A stretch of DNA of 64,000 nucleotides from Caprimulgus europaeus (lineage: Eukaryota > Chordata > Aves > Caprimulgiformes > Caprimulgidae). The notes beneath the pieces are model-generated. The model did not search any database, was not told the origin of the DNA, and saw nothing but the letters and a program-made list of their open reading frames with translations. The stretch covers positions 15,006,501-15,070,500 of the forward strand of contig OU015541.1 of the NCBI GenBank assembly GCA_907165065.1. Direction: 5' to 3'. Positions 59,105 to 64,000 of the stretch are shown here, piece after piece. Numbering within the stretch: position 1 is the stretch's first letter; the number at the start of each line of letters is the position of its first letter. The position numbers and the translations under genes were made by a program.

Positions 59105-60160
59105 TCTTTCAGATATTTTTTATACTTTTCATATGTCAGTGACACATAGAAGTTTTAAATAGTGTGACAGTGTGCTGTCTTCATATTGGAATGAAGTCAG
59201 GTAGTAAAATGTTGGTATAGATAAGTAGAAGAAAACTGCTATTGCAGTACATAATCTGTGATATGTCCTGAAGTTTTTGGACTTCATACTGCAGCTCCTG
59301 GGAGTAGCATGGGCACGCTGTTGTGTTTCAGGCACATGTGGAATTTGCCAAATACTTGGTCAGTTGTCTCAAAGCTCCCATTTAGATTTGAAACTTAAAA
59401 AACCAAAACAAGTTTCTGGGCTCTGAGGGAAAGCAAAAGCTTCCCATGTGAATGGTGTAATTGGTGAAACACCTGCCTTAATTTGCAGGCAGTAAACCAA
59501 AAGGTAGGAGGGGTCTGAGTTACCTCACTTACTCACAGGATAACTGTGAGATATAAAAGCAGTCTTGAAAACATCAGTTGTTGCTTTACCATTTTGATTT
59601 GAACAGAAATGGCAAGTTAGCCATTGGAATGCTTCTTTCCCTGCAATGTTACTGTTGTTGCAAATACAGGGTAAGTCAGTATCCCAAATGCTGCATATGC
59701 AGAAAATGTGACCAATGCCTTTATGATGAACTTTGCATATACGTGATCTGTGCAAAATTTGCATATTATGAGGATTTAAATTGAATTAATTTTGCTCTAA
59801 AAGAGGATTATGATCTACAAATGATTCTGTTTAACAGGTTATTGATACACTTGAAGTTGAATACAAAACTTTGCTTCATTGCTTGATAAAATTGTATGCG
59901 TAGGCATGAATTTTAGCTTCAGTTTCCCAGAGGTTGAAGTTGGTCATGTGGAATGTTTTTGGTATTCTAGTTGAAGTAGAACTACTGTTAATATGAACAT
60001 TTTACCACTGTATATTGTACAACATTTTGGTGCATCTTGTGAACCAAGTGTTAGTTTCAAGCATTTTCTTTAGAAATAAGTGTTTTATGAAAACAAACAT
60101 TTCTCATCTGTATACTGTAGATGAATGGTTGGAATAGCTTTATCTGGAGGAAGATGATAA

Positions 60161-62583
<2,423 letters not shown>

Positions 62584-62650
62584 AACCAGGACTTTTCATC
62601 CACACAGAACAAAGAGTTTGATCCTCTTGGCCCTCTGCCACATGGATGGG
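62584..62650 (+). CDS. ITCH: ITCH tenth coding exon (start of WW3)
   Basis: [20 protein letters not shown] then GW, phase 1. Human reads [26 protein letters not shown]. The donor is TGGG|GTAAGA. His replaces the second Pro of the usual LPPGW entry. WW3 continues in exons to the right of the window. Confidence 0.94.
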
Positions 62651-64000
62651 GTAAGACTGACGTGAAAGTGTTTTGTAATGCAATGTAATTAAACATTAAG
62701 GCATACTTCTGCCAAATTTTGTAAACTTTTTTTTTTTAATATAAACCTGAATTTAAAATCTTTTGACAATAAATCTAATCAAATATGCTGTTAAAACAAG
62801 AGTCCTGACAAGGATGTGCAGTTTCAAAGTAGATTAGAAACTATATTCTGGTTTACTCCTTGTAACTATCATAATAGCTTCTTTCACACTGTCATAGTTT
62901 TTTTAAATCATTTTAGTTAGGCAGGTTTCCCGCTTACCATCCCATTCCTGCCAAATTAGACTCCAAAGCGCCTCTAAATCAGACTGCCAAATTCCCCCTC
63001 CAAACCAATACTTGGAGAGTTTTGTTGATCTGAAAATGTTTTTTAACATATCAACTAACCACTTCTTGACTTGCCCCAATCCCTGCATTAAATTTGGTTT
63101 TGTACTTTACAGAGTTAGGAATTTACAGTTAAGATAATTTGGGGGGAGGTGTAGAAAATATTAGTGTAAAATTAATTTCTGTTGAGACTGTCAAGCAGAT
63201 AAAAGAATTCAAGTTTCATGATACATAGGCCAAGTTCTCAGAATTGTGTAATTTTAAAGCAAGTAATTATTTGGCAAAGCTAGACTTGGATTTTTGGCTT
63301 TTCAAACATAACTACTTGGATTTTTAGTTCTAGTATTGATGCGATTTCATGCCATAAAATTGTTGTTTCCCCACACTTGCGCTTTGTTGCGTTACTTACA
63401 TAACATTTCAAAGTTCCCCTGGCACTGCCCAGGAAACAACAAAACCAAGTTTCCACATTGTGTTGAATTCTGCTCTCAGTGTAACCCTCCTAGACAAGTG
63501 TTTTCTTTCTGACTTCTCCTGTAAACTGATTACCTGCAGTAGTCAGATTTTGGCCTGTTTCTATAATTTATATTCTGTATTTTTCTTGCAACAGTAAATA
63601 AAAATCGCACAAAGAGCTGCACAATGGTAGAGAAGACCAAGCCAGGGCATTTTTCATAAGCTTTGTTCAATCATGGGCTAAACTATCTAAATGTATTTAC
63701 TTGGAAACTGCATTCCTCATTTTTTATTCCTTGCTTATATTTTGAGTACGAAGCCCTTGTACTTTCTAGATACTTGAGCATGCACCTCTTACCTATTTTG
63801 TGGTTACTGTCTATATTGCTTGTAAGGTAAGTCACAATAATCGAAGCAGCTGGAATTTCCTGGGGAGAAAACAGCTTACATTTTTTTCTTTCTTCCAGTT
63901 AATTGTTTTCTACAATAGAAAAATAAATAGCATAGTAAAAAAATCTTAAGACAGAAATTTCAACTTCATCAATATTTTAAGCCATATAAATTTTTAACTT
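62651..64000 (+). other. ITCH: ITCH intron after the tenth coding exon (part)
   Basis: 1,350 bp to the window edge. I looked for the next expected exon (human KRTDSNGRVYFVNHNTR) and did not see it. No transposon recognised. Confidence 0.7.

Overview
This is a 64 kb piece of a bird nuclear genome. Two lines of evidence support that. Sparse intron-split vertebrate genes sit beside CpG-island promoters, and the interspersed repeats are almost all CR1 LINE 3' ends plus two avian-type solo LTRs, with no Alu, B1 or L1. Gene order (AHCY on the minus strand, then ITCH on the plus strand, head to head) matches the conserved amniote block seen on human 20q11.22. The species cannot be fixed from sequence alone. 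One CR1 pair is about 96% identical, which points to fairly recent CR1 activity.

Layout. 1-6.4 kb: the 5' part of AHCY (minus strand; coding exons 1-3, with the rest beyond the left edge), opening from a CpG island at about 5.9-6.9 kb. 6.4-18.0 kb: intergenic DNA with four CR1 copies of different ages, a good CTCF-like motif at 9038-9051, and a perfect-armed palindrome at 17710-17753. 17.9-18.8 kb: CpG island and probable non-coding first exon of ITCH, with ZNF143-, NRF1- and YY1-type motifs. 18.2-45.1 kb: a very large ITCH intron 1 holding five CR1 loci and two solo LTRs. One LTR lies inside a CR1 and the other has been entered by a CR1. 45.1-62.65 kb: ten ITCH coding exons with intact frame and canonical splice sites. 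They give 419 codons plus one base: C2 domain, proline-rich region, WW1, WW2 and the start of WW3. The rest of WW3, WW4 and the HECT catalytic domain lie beyond the right edge.

Role of the genes. AHCY clears S-adenosylhomocysteine, the by-product of methyltransferases. ITCH is a NEDD4-family HECT E3 ubiquitin ligase. They are neighbours but not known to act in one pathway, and with about 11.7 kb between promoters they are unlikely to share a bidirectional promoter.

I found no new biological system: this is ordinary host sequence. The points most worth following are lineage-specific changes in ITCH (a replaced JNK-site motif, an altered WW2 entry at an exon junction, an Ala/Thr-rich linker), inverted same-family CR1 copies flanking four ITCH coding exons, direct CR1 repeats flanking the ITCH promoter, and the two nested repeat loci.
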